Source of the DNA: an uncultured Flavobacteriales bacterium
GTDB lineage: Bacteria; Bacteroidota; Bacteroidia; Palsa-965
Assembly (NCBI GenBank): GCA_937974275.1
Contig: CALJIF010000062.1
Span: forward strand, 12,512-76,511
Reading direction: 5' to 3'
Length of the DNA: 64,000 nucleotides
Position 1 is the stretch's first letter. The number at the start of each line of letters is the position of its first letter. Below, in pieces: positions 24,881 through 33,651 of the stretch. The position numbers were made by a program, and so were the translations under genes. Below the pieces are notes generated by a model. It did no database searches. It saw only the letters and a list, made by a program, of their open reading frames with translations, and was not told where the DNA came from.

Positions 24881-27574
24881 ATGAAAACACTCGTCCTTGC
24901 AACAGCACTCGTATTCGCTTCAGCGATAACAGCACAGCAAACTAATCCGCCCATCGGAACCGCTGCATGGGCGCAACAACACTCTACCAATCGTGTAACC
25001 CAAACACCGGTTAATCCGCTTAACGGTAACGATACGTTAAACATGACGTATTCGAATACGGCATGCGGATTAAATTATACCATGGTGAGTCAGCGCCTGG
25101 GGCAACGCTTTACCCCAATAGGAATTCCGCAACCGGCACCATTTCTGGTTTCTGCAATGCCATCTTGCGCAACCGTATTGAAAGCATATTTATATACTGA
25201 AGCTTTGGGTGTAGCTCCGGGCATTACAGCAACAATTACAACTCCGTCTAATAGCTCTAGCAATGTACCGATGACCTTAATCGGAAGTTCGGTGGATGTG
25301 TGCTGGGGTATGAACGGAACACATGTGTGGCGTGCTGATGTTACTTCTTTAGTAACAACACCCGGAACATATATGATTAGCGGATTGCCTACCGGGACTG
25401 CAAGTAATTCTTCAGTTGACGTGGAAGGTGCTACTTTGTTGGTGATATATCAGGATCCATCAGCCAGCTATACAGGAAGTATTCAGATTGACGATGGCTG
25501 TCGTACGTTAATGGGCGGAAATTTAACTCACAACATGACAGGTTTTAATGCCTGTGCGGCTTCTACTTCCGGAAGCGCATTCATGCTGGTAGGGGATATG
25601 CAAATGCCGGGATATACCATTAACATGAACGGACAGAATGTGGTACAGCCGCAATGGAATTGGTGGAACGAAATTTCAACTTCGACCAACGTTACTGCCG
25701 GGCAAAATACCTGTAACTACAGTCTTTCAATCGGAGGCGATTGTTATACACTTGCTATGGCCGGTTTATATTTTCAAACGAATTGTCAAACTTGTATTCC
25801 TTCTACTGCTGCGTTAACAGTAACAGCAACCTCTACCGCGGCATCATGTGCTACTAATGGTTCTGCTTCAGCAACTGCAACAGGCGGAAATGGTAATTAC
25901 TCCTATCTCTGGTCTCCTAGCGGAGATACTGTTGCTAACCCAACTAATCTTGCTCCGGGAACATATACGGTTTCTGTTACAGATGGCACTTTGTGCGGTT
26001 CAGCAACTGTTACTGTGGGTTATAACGGGCCTGTTGTAACAGTTAATTCACAACCCGTTACTTGTCAGGGCTTGGGAAGCGCATCGGCAAGTGCTACAGG
26101 TGGATCCGCACCATACTCGTATGCATGGGCACCTTCAGGGGGAAATCAGGCCGTTGCTAATAATCTAAATGCCGGTACATACACGGTTACTGTAACGGAT
26201 GCTTTAGGTTGTGTTGTTACCGGTACTACTTCAGTTGGCAACAACACCAATTTTACAGGTTACATTTTTGCTAATCCTGATATCTGTCCGTCACCGTCCG
26301 GATCGGTTAATACGACGGTTGTCGGCGGTACAGCCCCATACACGTATGCTTGGTCCAATGGTGCTACCACACAGAATATTTCAAGTGTACCTGCCGGCAT
26401 GTATTCCGTTACGATTACTGATGCTGCAGGATGTGTAGTCACACTGGCTGATACAGTTGTTTCCGTCCTAGGTTTGACGGTTGTCACTAATCAATTTGTA
26501 TACGCTTCTTGTGGAGACACGGTAAATCTTGTTGCATCATCCAACGATCCATCTGCAACATATACCTGGACTCCAAGCGCGACTGTGTTGAATCCGAATG
26601 CAGCTTCTACATTCGCTGTTCCTTCCGTTTCTACGGTGTACTACGTTACTGCAACCGGTGCGTGCGGAACAGACATGGATTCCGTTGAGGTTTATGTTGA
26701 TTCGCTGAATATGTACAACGAACAGATTTGCTTCGTAACCGTTGATACATCAATTAATAAAAATGTCATCATTTGGGAACGACTGAATTCTCCTGCATCC
26801 GGAACATACAATATTTATCGTGAAACTTCTGTTTCCGGAGTGTATGCTTTAATTGGAACACAACCTGTTAGTCAGTTTACAACGTATGTTGACATGACAT
26901 CAAATCCGCAGGTAATGGCTAATCGTTATGTGATCAGCACAACAGACAATTGCGGACAGGAAAGTGATACCAGTTTCCACCATCGCAGTATACACTTGCA
27001 AGTTAGCCCATCGATGTTTGGTGGTTACAACTTGGCGTGGACAGCTTATGAAGGTTTACCGATCAGTACCTATAACATTTACCGTGGACCAAGTATTTCA
27101 CAGATGACATTGTTGACATCAGTAGCAGGTAACGTATTTACGTACACAGACGTAACTGCACCTAGCGGAAACTTGTGGTACATGATTGAAGCGCAACATC
27201 CTTTTGGTGGTTGTTCTCCTTCTCTGCGATTAAATCAACCGAATGTATTGATCGACAACTTGTCTACACAGTCGAATCTTGAATCTACGGATGACGCGAC
27301 GACGGTGCAGGAAGGTACAATCTTGCAAGGAACGTTGATGTTGTTGCCTAATCCAAACAACGGCAACTTCCAGATTCAAGGTACAACCGTTGGTTCAGGT
27401 AATGTTACTATCGAAGTGTTTAATGTGTTGGGTCAGTCTGTTTATGCAACACAGGTTGCAGCAAACGGGGCATTCACACATCAAATGGAATTGAATGCAG
27501 CTGCCGGCGTTTATTCGGTGCGCATCATTTCCGGCGGACAGTCAACAACACTTCCGGTGGTTATTCAGCGATAA
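24881..27574 (+). CDS. T9SS-sorted cell-surface protein with SprB-like repeats
   Basis: 897 residues from the ATG at 24881, which opens a good signal peptide ('MKTLVLATALVFASAITAQQ'). The N-terminal roughly 300 residues form a Cys-containing domain resembling DUF3344-type surface domains. Then come three SprB-like repeats of about 75 residues, each of the form 'ATGGxxPYxYxWxxSG...LxxGTYTVTVTDxxGC'. Then two fibronectin-III-like modules ('TYNIYRETSVSG', 'TYNIYRGPSISQ'), and a type A T9SS sorting domain ('LLPNPNNGNF', 'GVYSVRIISGGQ', 'VVIQR'). Probably an adhesin or gliding-type surface protein, by analogy with SprB. Confidence 0.85.
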   Translation: MKTLVLATALVFASAITAQQTNPPIGTAAWAQQHSTNRVTQTPVNPLNGNDTLNMTYSNTACGLNYTMVSQRLGQRFTPIGIPQPAPFLVSAMPSCATVLKAYLYTEALGVAPGITATITTPSNSSSNVPMTLIGSSVDVCWGMNGTHVWRADVTSLVTTPGTYMISGLPTGTASNSSVDVEGATLLVIYQDPSASYTGSIQIDDGCRTLMGGNLTHNMTGFNACAASTSGSAFMLVGDMQMPGYTINMNGQNVVQPQWNWWNEISTSTNVTAGQNTCNYSLSIGGDCYTLAMAGLYFQTNCQTCIPSTAALTVTATSTAASCATNGSASATATGGNGNYSYLWSPSGDTVANPTNLAPGTYTVSVTDGTLCGSATVTVGYNGPVVTVNSQPVTCQGLGSASASATGGSAPYSYAWAPSGGNQAVANNLNAGTYTVTVTDALGCVVTGTTSVGNNTNFTGYIFANPDICPSPSGSVNTTVVGGTAPYTYAWSNGATTQNISSVPAGMYSVTITDAAGCVVTLADTVVSVLGLTVVTNQFVYASCGDTVNLVASSNDPSATYTWTPSATVLNPNAASTFAVPSVSTVYYVTATGACGTDMDSVEVYVDSLNMYNEQICFVTVDTSINKNVIIWERLNSPASGTYNIYRETSVSGVYALIGTQPVSQFTTYVDMTSNPQVMANRYVISTTDNCGQESDTSFHHRSIHLQVSPSMFGGYNLAWTAYEGLPISTYNIYRGPSISQMTLLTSVAGNVFTYTDVTAPSGNLWYMIEAQHPFGGCSPSLRLNQPNVLIDNLSTQSNLESTDDATTVQEGTILQGTLMLLPNPNNGNFQIQGTTVGSGNVTIEVFNVLGQSVYATQVAANGAFTHQMELNAAAGVYSVRIISGGQSTTLPVVIQR

Positions 27575-27594
27575 AAGAATAAGAAATATGTAAG

Positions 27595-27626
27595 GCGAAG
27601 TTCTCGAGTGAGGACTTCGCTTTTTT
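27595..27626 (+). terminator. Rho-independent terminator
   Basis: GCGAAGT (27595-27601) pairs with ACTTCGC (27614-27620), with inner CTC/GAG pairs and a T6 run. Ends the SprB-like gene. Confidence 0.8.
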
Positions 27627-27629
27627 ATT

Positions 27630-28007
27630 TTAAAGAAAACTTTCGCACCATTTTCTGGCATCTTCAACAGTACCAAACAGTTTGGTTGGTGTGTTGGGCT
27701 TGCTGAATTTAATGTAGAAGTTAACCAACAGTCGCTGCGGTAGCGAATTGGTGATTACAGCAACACAGATAAATTGTTCGGGAGCTGTTTGTTTCGCAAA
27801 ATAGTCACGGGCTGCCTGATCAATAGTAAATGAAGCTGTTGCATCAACCAATGCGGCTACTTTAAGACCGTGAGTAATTCGGGTTCCCAATTCAATAAGT
27901 TCGCGCGCATCTTCCTCCAATATCTCGGCTCCTTCCTTGATATTCAAGTAGTAAAACGGTTCCTGTAAGATTACGGAACCAACTTTTGTTTCATAATGCT
28001 GGTGCAA
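27630..28007 (-). CDS. Small STAS/SpoIIAA-like protein, TTG start
   Basis: 125 residues. The alternating pattern 'ALVDATASFTIDQAARDYF' ... 'CVAVITNSLPQRLLVNFYIKF' ... 'TKLFGTVEDARKWCESF' looks like the SpoIIAA-like/STAS fold of small Bacteroidota proteins (DUF7793-type), but this is recognition by pattern only. No ATG lies in frame near the start; an in-frame stop at 28028-28026 leaves TTG at 28007 as the only reasonable start. It follows nadD by 62 bases in the same direction, so it may be the last gene of the yicC-gmk-nadD operon. Confidence 0.65.
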   Translation of the reverse strand: MHQHYETKVGSVILQEPFYYLNIKEGAEILEEDARELIELGTRITHGLKVAALVDATASFTIDQAARDYFAKQTAPEQFICVAVITNSLPQRLLVNFYIKFSKPNTPTKLFGTVEDARKWCESFL

Positions 28008-28069
28008 AGCGGGCGATTTGGGTATTCAATAATAAGAAATTCTGCCTTGATGCGAAATTTTGCCGTGAT

Positions 28070-28645
28070 TTACTTTTTGTAAAAGTGCATTTCTCCCAAA
28101 TATTGGAAAGCTTCCGTCGGGACGAAATAACGCATGTCTTTACCTGCTTTGATGCCTTGACGAATGAATGTACTGGAGATATTCATCAGAGGAGCCTCTG
28201 TTACGTGGACACGCTGATGCTTCAGTAATTCATCATTGGTTACGCCCGGACGCGGATAAACATAAATGTCGTAGTGTTCCAGAATTTGTTCGTAGTTCTT
28301 CCACTTATGAAGACTCTGCAAATTGTCAGCTCCCATAATCAGGGCAAATTGAACATCCGGATATTTTTCCGAAAGATGCGCCAAAGTATTTATGGTAAAC
28401 GATGGTTGCGGCAAACGAAATTCAATGTCGGAAGGTTTTAATTTGGGGTGATCACCGATTGCTCGTGTTACCATTTCCAAACGATGATGATCCGCGAGTA
28501 GGGAACTTTTTTCTTTCAGCGGATTGTGAGGAGAAACTACAAACCAGATTTTGTCGAGGTCGGTAAATTCCAGCATGTAGTTCGCCAAAATCATATGACC
28601 GTGATGCACTGGATTGAAGGAACCAAAAAACAATCCGATTTTCAT
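28070..28645 (-). CDS. nadD: Nicotinate-nucleotide adenylyltransferase
   Basis: 191 residues. Adenylates nicotinate mononucleotide in NAD synthesis. The nucleotidyltransferase motif 'GSFNPVHHGHM' is at residues 8-18, and the C-terminal 'SSTFIRQ' (ISSTxIR) motif is intact. 4 bases after gmk, in the common Bacteroidota order yicC-gmk-nadD. Confidence 0.96.
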   Translation of the reverse strand: MKIGLFFGSFNPVHHGHMILANYMLEFTDLDKIWFVVSPHNPLKEKSSLLADHHRLEMVTRAIGDHPKLKPSDIEFRLPQPSFTINTLAHLSEKYPDVQFALIMGADNLQSLHKWKNYEQILEHYDIYVYPRPGVTNDELLKHQRVHVTEAPLMNISSTFIRQGIKAGKDMRYFVPTEAFQYLGEMHFYKK

Positions 28646-28649
28646 GAAG

Positions 28650-29231
28650 CTACAGATGGAGAAATTTACGAATTAACGCTTCGGCCTGCAGGAACGATTC
28701 TTCCAAAATATTATTGGTAATCACATGGTCAAAACGATTCTTGAATTGTAATTCCGAACCTGCTTTTGCAATGCGCATTTTAATTTTCTCTTCCGGTTCG
28801 GTTGCCCGATGACGCAGACGTTGTTCCAATACTTCCATGGATGGAGGCTCTACAAATACAGACAACGCACGATCACCGTACTGCTTTTTCAAATTCATGC
28901 CGCCAATCACATCCACATCAAAAATTACATGATGACCTTTTCTCCAGATTCGCTCTACTTCAGATTTCAACGTACCATACATTTGTCCGGGATAAACTTC
29001 TTCCCATTCAACAAATTCTTCGGCTGCAACGCGAGCACGAAATTCATCTTCGGATAAAAAATAATAATCTACACCATGTTGCTCATCGCCACGCACTGCA
29101 CGTGATGTAGCGGATACTGAAAATTCCAGCATCGGAAATTGTTTCAGTAAATGATGCACAATGGTTGTTTTCCCTGCTCCGGATGGTGCCGAAAAAATGA
29201 TCAACTTGCCCGATGTGTTGGAGTGGCTCAC
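28650..29231 (-). CDS. gmk: Guanylate kinase
   Basis: 193 residues. Phosphorylates GMP to GDP. P-loop 'SAPSGAGKTT' near the N-terminus, GMP-binding 'SATSRAVRGDEQHGVDY' with the usual S-x-x-S-R and a conserved 'FVEWEEVY'. The start is a GTG inside the stop of yicC (sequence TAGTG), a one-base overlap, which implies translational coupling. Confidence 0.96.
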   Translation of the reverse strand: MSHSNTSGKLIIFSAPSGAGKTTIVHHLLKQFPMLEFSVSATSRAVRGDEQHGVDYYFLSEDEFRARVAAEEFVEWEEVYPGQMYGTLKSEVERIWRKGHHVIFDVDVIGGMNLKKQYGDRALSVFVEPPSMEVLEQRLRHRATEPEEKIKMRIAKAGSELQFKNRFDHVITNNILEESFLQAEALIRKFLHL

Positions 29232-30097
29232 TACAATACGTTTAACAGTTGTTCTTTAATTTTTTCCAGTTCGTCTTTCATCTGCACCACCAGTTTTTGT
29301 ATGCCGGCATCGTTTGCTTTAGAACCGATGGTGTTGATCTCACGCCCGATTTCCTGTGCAATAAATCCAAGCTTTCTGCCGCTTGCAGGTTCTGCCATTA
29401 CTTTCAGGAAATAATCGCAGTGGGTTTTTAAACGTAATTTTTCTTCGGTGATATCGAACTTTTCCAAATAGTAAATCAGTTCTTGCTCAAAACGATTTTG
29501 ATCAATTTTTTCCGGAGAGAGTTGTTCTGTCAATACCTTTTGCAAGCGCTCACGAACGTTTACAGCACGTTGCGGATCTAATGCAACAACATCTTCCAAC
29601 AGTTGCAATAGCAAATTAATCCGCTGACGAAATTCCTGCGCCAATACTTGGCCTTCCGTATTACGAAACTGCTGAAATGCCGAAATGGCTTCCTGAATAC
29701 AGGCGTTCACCGCATTCCATTCCTGTTCATCAGGCTCTTGCTTATCTTGTTTCATTACATCCGGCATGCGAATAATTAATGAAAGAAAATCTTCACGCTG
29801 TTCACCAATAAGTTCGGCCAACGCTTTTAATTCTTTGTGATATGCTAAAGCGATGGGATGATTGATGGCTGCCGCTTGTTGCTCGCCTGCTCCTTCAGCG
29901 TATAAACTAAAGTCAACTTTCCCGCGTTCCAATGCGCGTGAAAGTTCGCCGCGGATTTCAGCTTCTTTGTCGCGGTAGGTAGGTGCCACACGCATGTTGA
30001 GGTCCAGCTGGCGACTATTGAGCGAGCGAATTTCGACCGTAATTTTTTTACCTGCCAGTTCGCAGGTGGCTTTCCCGAAGCCGGTCATTGATTTCAT
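29231..30097 (-). CDS. yicC: YicC family protein (endoribonuclease-like)
   Basis: 288 residues. N-terminal signature 'MKSMTGFGKA', internal 'EIRSLNSRQLDLNMR', and C-terminal 'AQEIGREINTIGSKANDAGIQ', all diagnostic for YicC/YloC. E. coli YicC has been described as an endoribonuclease acting on small RNA; whether this holds here is unknown. First gene of the yicC-gmk-nadD operon, with a promoter element 5 bases before the ATG. Confidence 0.94.
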   Translation of the reverse strand: MKSMTGFGKATCELAGKKITVEIRSLNSRQLDLNMRVAPTYRDKEAEIRGELSRALERGKVDFSLYAEGAGEQQAAAINHPIALAYHKELKALAELIGEQREDFLSLIIRMPDVMKQDKQEPDEQEWNAVNACIQEAISAFQQFRNTEGQVLAQEFRQRINLLLQLLEDVVALDPQRAVNVRERLQKVLTEQLSPEKIDQNRFEQELIYYLEKFDITEEKLRLKTHCDYFLKVMAEPASGRKLGFIAQEIGREINTIGSKANDAGIQKLVVQMKDELEKIKEQLLNVL

Positions 30098-30102
30098 AAC
30101 AT

Positions 30103-30110
30103 CAAATGTA
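30103..30110 (-). promoter_or_regulatory. TAnnTTTG promoter element of yicC-gmk-nadD
   Basis: TACATTTG in minus-strand sense, 5 bases before the yicC ATG at 30097; a near-leaderless start is expected. Confidence 0.55.
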
Positions 30111-30113
30111 CAA

Positions 30114-31001
30114 CTATGCAGTGGAACGTGTTTTCTTTCCGGCCATAATCACTCCGGCGAAAATGAGCACCGCAGAAAGTACTTTTTGCCACGTGAGTTC
30201 ATCTTTACCCAGATACAGCGCGATTCCCGCTGCCATGAGCGGTTGAAGATAGATGTAAGCACTCACAACAGAAGGACTTAGTGTCTTCAGCGCAAAAATG
30301 TTTAACAGATAAGCAATGAATGTAACGCCGATAACCACGAACATGATGTTAAACCAGGTATGTCCTGTTAGTGATGGCCAGTCGATTGCTTGGATGCCCG
30401 AGAATCCCAAAGGAATAAGGATAAACGATCCAAAAAGAAATACCCACTTCAAAACGGTGATAGTGTGATACTGCTGCATCAATGGTTTAACGAGGACTAA
30501 GAACAATCCCCACGACAATGCGTTGATGAAGATAAACAGGTCACCCAGCGGATCATCAGATTTAGTAGTTTGAACGGTGTTACTTAAAATGAGTAGCGCC
30601 GCGCCTCCTAATCCAACAACAACTCCTGAAACCCGGAGCCATGTAATTTTTTCCTTCAAAATAATATTGCCTAAAATCAGCACCAGTAATGGCGATGTAA
30701 TCATAATAATTGCGCCGCTGATGGGTGAAGTCAGACTCATGCCTTTCACAAATAGCGATTGATTGATAGATACACCAAACAACGATAACAATGCCAGCTT
30801 CCCGATGTCTTTTCGTTGCACACGTTCCTTGATGAACAAGCCGGATAACCACAGCAATGGTGTTGCGCCGATAACGCGTAAGGCAACGAATCCTTCTGAA
30901 CTTACAAATTCCGGAGTGACTTCCTTAATAATTGTAAATCCTGCCGCATAGATCGCCATAGAAGCAAACAGGAAAAAATGTGAAAGTATCGTGCTGTTCA
31001 C
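30114..31001 (-). CDS. DMT-superfamily transporter (EamA domains)
   Basis: 295 residues with ten hydrophobic helices arranged as two EamA repeats, the layout of drug/metabolite exporters such as YdcZ/RhaT-like proteins. 'SSEGFVALRVIGATPLLWLSG' is in the first repeat and 'PSVVSAYIYLQPLMAAGIALYLG' in the second. Substrate cannot be inferred. Its end is 16 bases before the yicC start, with the yicC promoter in that gap. Confidence 0.85.
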   Translation of the reverse strand: MNSTILSHFFLFASMAIYAAGFTIIKEVTPEFVSSEGFVALRVIGATPLLWLSGLFIKERVQRKDIGKLALLSLFGVSINQSLFVKGMSLTSPISGAIIMITSPLLVLILGNIILKEKITWLRVSGVVVGLGGAALLILSNTVQTTKSDDPLGDLFIFINALSWGLFLVLVKPLMQQYHTITVLKWVFLFGSFILIPLGFSGIQAIDWPSLTGHTWFNIMFVVIGVTFIAYLLNIFALKTLSPSVVSAYIYLQPLMAAGIALYLGKDELTWQKVLSAVLIFAGVIMAGKKTRSTA

Positions 31002-31018
31002 GTGAAGAAGATTGCGCG

Positions 31019-31026
31019 CAAATGTA
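31019..31026 (-). promoter_or_regulatory. TAnnTTTG promoter element of the DMT transporter
   Basis: TACATTTG in minus-strand sense, 17 bases before the ATG at 31001. Confidence 0.5.
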
Positions 31027-31030
31027 ACAA

Positions 31031-31411
31031 CTAGCCTTTGATAAGCTTTACTGCCTCGGTCAACGCGTCAATATTTTTCTTGGTATTACCGATAAAGATT
31101 GCGTTGCCGATAATCGCCACAGGTCGACGAAGAAAAGTGTACTCCTGTAAAATATAATCGCGCAGCTCCTCTTCACTCAATTCGCGTTCATGCAATCCCA
31201 TCGCACGGTATTTTAATGCAGCTTTACTGAATAGGCTTGCATACGAATCGGTTAAACTGCGCATGTGTTGCAGATGATCAGGTTGTACGCCGGTTTTAAT
31301 GTCGATCATCTTGAATTGTTCGGAAGTTATTCCGCATTCTTTAATAATACGAGCGCAAGTAGAGCAGGTAGAAAGAAAAAAGAAATAATTAATTGATGTT
31401 AATGGCTTCAT
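31031..31411 (-). CDS. ArsC/Spx-like thioredoxin-fold protein
   Basis: 126 residues from the ATG at 31411. Thioredoxin-like fold of the ArsC/Spx/YffB family: 'FFLSTCSTCARIIKECG' holds a CxxC pair at the usual active-site place, 'FKMIDIKTG' the second strand, and 'FLRRPVAIIGNAIFIGNTKKN' the cis-Pro region of the family ('L.RP.......G'). True arsenate reductases have one active Cys with Arg residues; here the role may be redox or regulatory instead. No arsenic genes are nearby. Confidence 0.8.
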   Translation of the reverse strand: MKPLTSINYFFFLSTCSTCARIIKECGITSEQFKMIDIKTGVQPDHLQHMRSLTDSYASLFSKAALKYRAMGLHERELSEEELRDYILQEYTFLRRPVAIIGNAIFIGNTKKNIDALTEAVKLIKG

Positions 31412-31455
31412 GTGGTGCAAATATTTGTTGAAATTCGCATAAACTTTTCAATTCG

Positions 31456-32613
31456 ATGAAAGATTCTTCAAAATACGGTTTTGGCACACGTGCCATTCAT
31501 GCGGGTCAGGAGCCTGATCCTTCCACCGGCGCAATCATGACGCCTATTTATCAAACGTCAACGTACGTACAGGAATCGCCCGGTACGCACAAGGGATATG
31601 CGTATGCACGGGGTAAAAATCCGACACGTGTAGCGTTAGAAAAATGTATTGCAGCGTTGGAAGGTGCAGAATACGGTTTGTGTTTTTCTTCCGGCATGGG
31701 CGCTATGGATGCGGTATGCAAGTTGTTGCGTCCCGGTGATGAAGTAATTACCGGTGATGATTTATATGGTGGTTCATACCGCATGTTTACGAAAGTATTT
31801 GCGCATTATGGCATTAAGTTTCATTTCGTGAATATGACGGATGCGGAGAATATTCGAAACTATATCAATGCCAATACAAAATTGATATGGGCTGAAACAC
31901 CTACCAATCCTACGATGCAGATCATCGACATTGAAGCTTGTGCAAAAATTGCAAAAGAACATAAGTTGATTCTTGCAGTAGACAATACGTTTGCTTCTCC
32001 GTACTTACAGAACCCGTTGGCGCTTGGTGCCGATATTGTGATGCATTCGGTAACGAAATATTTGGGCGGGCATAGTGATGTTGTGATGGGTGCATTGGTA
32101 ACTTCCGACAAAGACTTGTACGAGCAACTCGCTTTTATTTTAAACAGTTGCGGTGCTAATCCGGGTCCGATGGATTCCTTTTTAGTGTTGCGCGGAATTA
32201 AAACGCTTCATGTTCGAATGGATCGTCATTGTCAGAACGGGCGAAGGATTGCGGAGTTTTTGCAAGGTCATCCCCGCATCGAAAAAGTATATTGGCCGGG
32301 ATTCGAAACTCATCCGAATCATCACATCGCTAAAAAGCAGATGAAAGATTTCGGGGGAATGATTTCCATTGTTCTGAAAGGTGCCGATTTAAAAGAGACG
32401 TTTAGAATTGCATCTTCATTTAAAGTGTTTTCGTTAGCGGAATCTTTGGGTGGCGTGGAGTCCCTGATCAATCATCCTGCTACCATGACGCATGCATCTA
32501 TTCCGAAAGAAGAACGCGAGCGAGTAGGTGTAGTGGATAATCTGTTGCGTTTAAGCGTAGGTATCGAAAATATTGAAGATCTTATTTCAGACTTACATAA
32601 TGCTTTAAAATAG
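31456..32613 (+). CDS. PLP-dependent cystathionine gamma-synthase/lyase
   Basis: 385 residues. Cys/Met metabolism PLP enzyme: the lysine that binds PLP is in 'HSVTKYLGGHSDVVMG', 'AETPTNPTMQ' and 'SLGGVESLINHPATMTHAS' are family segments, and 'FGTRAIHAGQEPDPSTGAI' is the usual start. MetB (synthase), MetC and gamma-lyase cannot be separated by eye; the 'TRAIHAGQEPDP' and 'ESLINHPA' forms are common to MetB/CGL. Flanked by a strong terminator; single-gene unit. Confidence 0.92.
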   Translation: MKDSSKYGFGTRAIHAGQEPDPSTGAIMTPIYQTSTYVQESPGTHKGYAYARGKNPTRVALEKCIAALEGAEYGLCFSSGMGAMDAVCKLLRPGDEVITGDDLYGGSYRMFTKVFAHYGIKFHFVNMTDAENIRNYINANTKLIWAETPTNPTMQIIDIEACAKIAKEHKLILAVDNTFASPYLQNPLALGADIVMHSVTKYLGGHSDVVMGALVTSDKDLYEQLAFILNSCGANPGPMDSFLVLRGIKTLHVRMDRHCQNGRRIAEFLQGHPRIEKVYWPGFETHPNHHIAKKQMKDFGGMISIVLKGADLKETFRIASSFKVFSLAESLGGVESLINHPATMTHASIPKEERERVGVVDNLLRLSVGIENIEDLISDLHNALK

Positions 32614-32635
32614 AGATCCTTATAAGCGTCTATTC

Positions 32636-32670
32636 ATGACACGAATCTTCCGGTTCGTGTCATTTTGTTT
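32636..32670 (+). terminator. Rho-independent terminator
   Basis: 10-base perfect arms ATGACACGAA (32636-32645) and TTCGTGTCAT (32654-32663), followed by a T-rich run. Confidence 0.8.
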
Positions 32671-32833
32671 TTAGTCGCGTCATGACCGGCTGTAGTATTG
32701 CGCTGTCGATAATGAGTTACCAGTACATGTTACGCATATCGATGAAATCATACCACTTATCGATTGTTGTGTGATTGCTGTAACATATTTAAACCCTTTG
32801 GTGTCTCACGACCAAATATGCAAGATCAGACCC

Positions 32834-33586
32834 ATGAAAACGCTACCCGCTTTAATTACATTGAATTCGTTTATCCTGCGAACGCTGTGTTGCCTAATCG
32901 CGATGACAATAATCGGAGTTTCGGACGCACAGGCACAATTACAAAACTCAGGTGATAACCGCTCGTTCTCTGTAGTTGCGGTTGGCGGCAAAAAGACGCA
33001 TTATCCGATGTTTATGCTGGAAGGATCACTCGGAAATTATGCTCTTGCTTTTGGAATTGGAGGCGGTTACATGGGTTGGGATCGTCAGACTGCTCGGTAC
33101 GGCTCTGCAACGTACGATAAAGACATGGTGAAAGTACTAACGAGCGTTTCTTTGGTGGACGCCCCCAACAGACTTGGACCGGATACCTATATGTCAGGAA
33201 CATTCAGTCGTTATTTCGGTGTTACCGCAAGAGGCGGAGTTCGTTATTATTTTGATCGTCAGCCATACAGAGACAGACTTACAGGATTGTATGCAGGTCT
33301 GGATGTGTCATTAAGTAAAATATACGAGGATCAGGAAATAACATACAAGGCTAAAGTGGGTAATCAGACTTGGACTATTGCAGGTCGGAATGAATTCTTC
33401 GCTTTAGGTACTGCAGTAAAAGTTGGTTACAATTGGTTTCCCGGTAAAAGCGAGTGTTTTTACTTAAATATGGCAGTTGCCCGACCATTCTACATTCCGT
33501 TTCAGGAAGAGATTAACATATTCAGTCCGTTTACGGCGTCCACCTGGGAGTTTGAAGTGGGATTCGGATTTCGCATCAAATCCTGA
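32834..33586 (+). CDS. Hypothetical outer-membrane beta-barrel protein
   Basis: 250 residues from the ATG at 32834, which starts a signal peptide (Ala/Leu core, cleavage near 'AQAQ'). The body has beta-barrel style strands: 'ALAFGIGGGYMGW', 'VTARGGVRYYF', 'LYAGLDVSLSKIY', 'VKVGYNWFPG' and a last strand 'WEFEVGFGFRIKS'. No named family recognised. The 220-base region before it holds the terminator of the previous gene and a weak TGTAAC-N17-TGTCTC similarity to an ECF-type promoter, nothing stronger. Confidence 0.72.
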   Translation: MKTLPALITLNSFILRTLCCLIAMTIIGVSDAQAQLQNSGDNRSFSVVAVGGKKTHYPMFMLEGSLGNYALAFGIGGGYMGWDRQTARYGSATYDKDMVKVLTSVSLVDAPNRLGPDTYMSGTFSRYFGVTARGGVRYYFDRQPYRDRLTGLYAGLDVSLSKIYEDQEITYKAKVGNQTWTIAGRNEFFALGTAVKVGYNWFPGKSECFYLNMAVARPFYIPFQEEINIFSPFTASTWEFEVGFGFRIKS

Positions 33587-33651
33587 ACGGACTAATTTAC
33601 ACTACAACATCAGCCTTATAACTACACTTTGCGTTTTGCATTTTTGTATTG

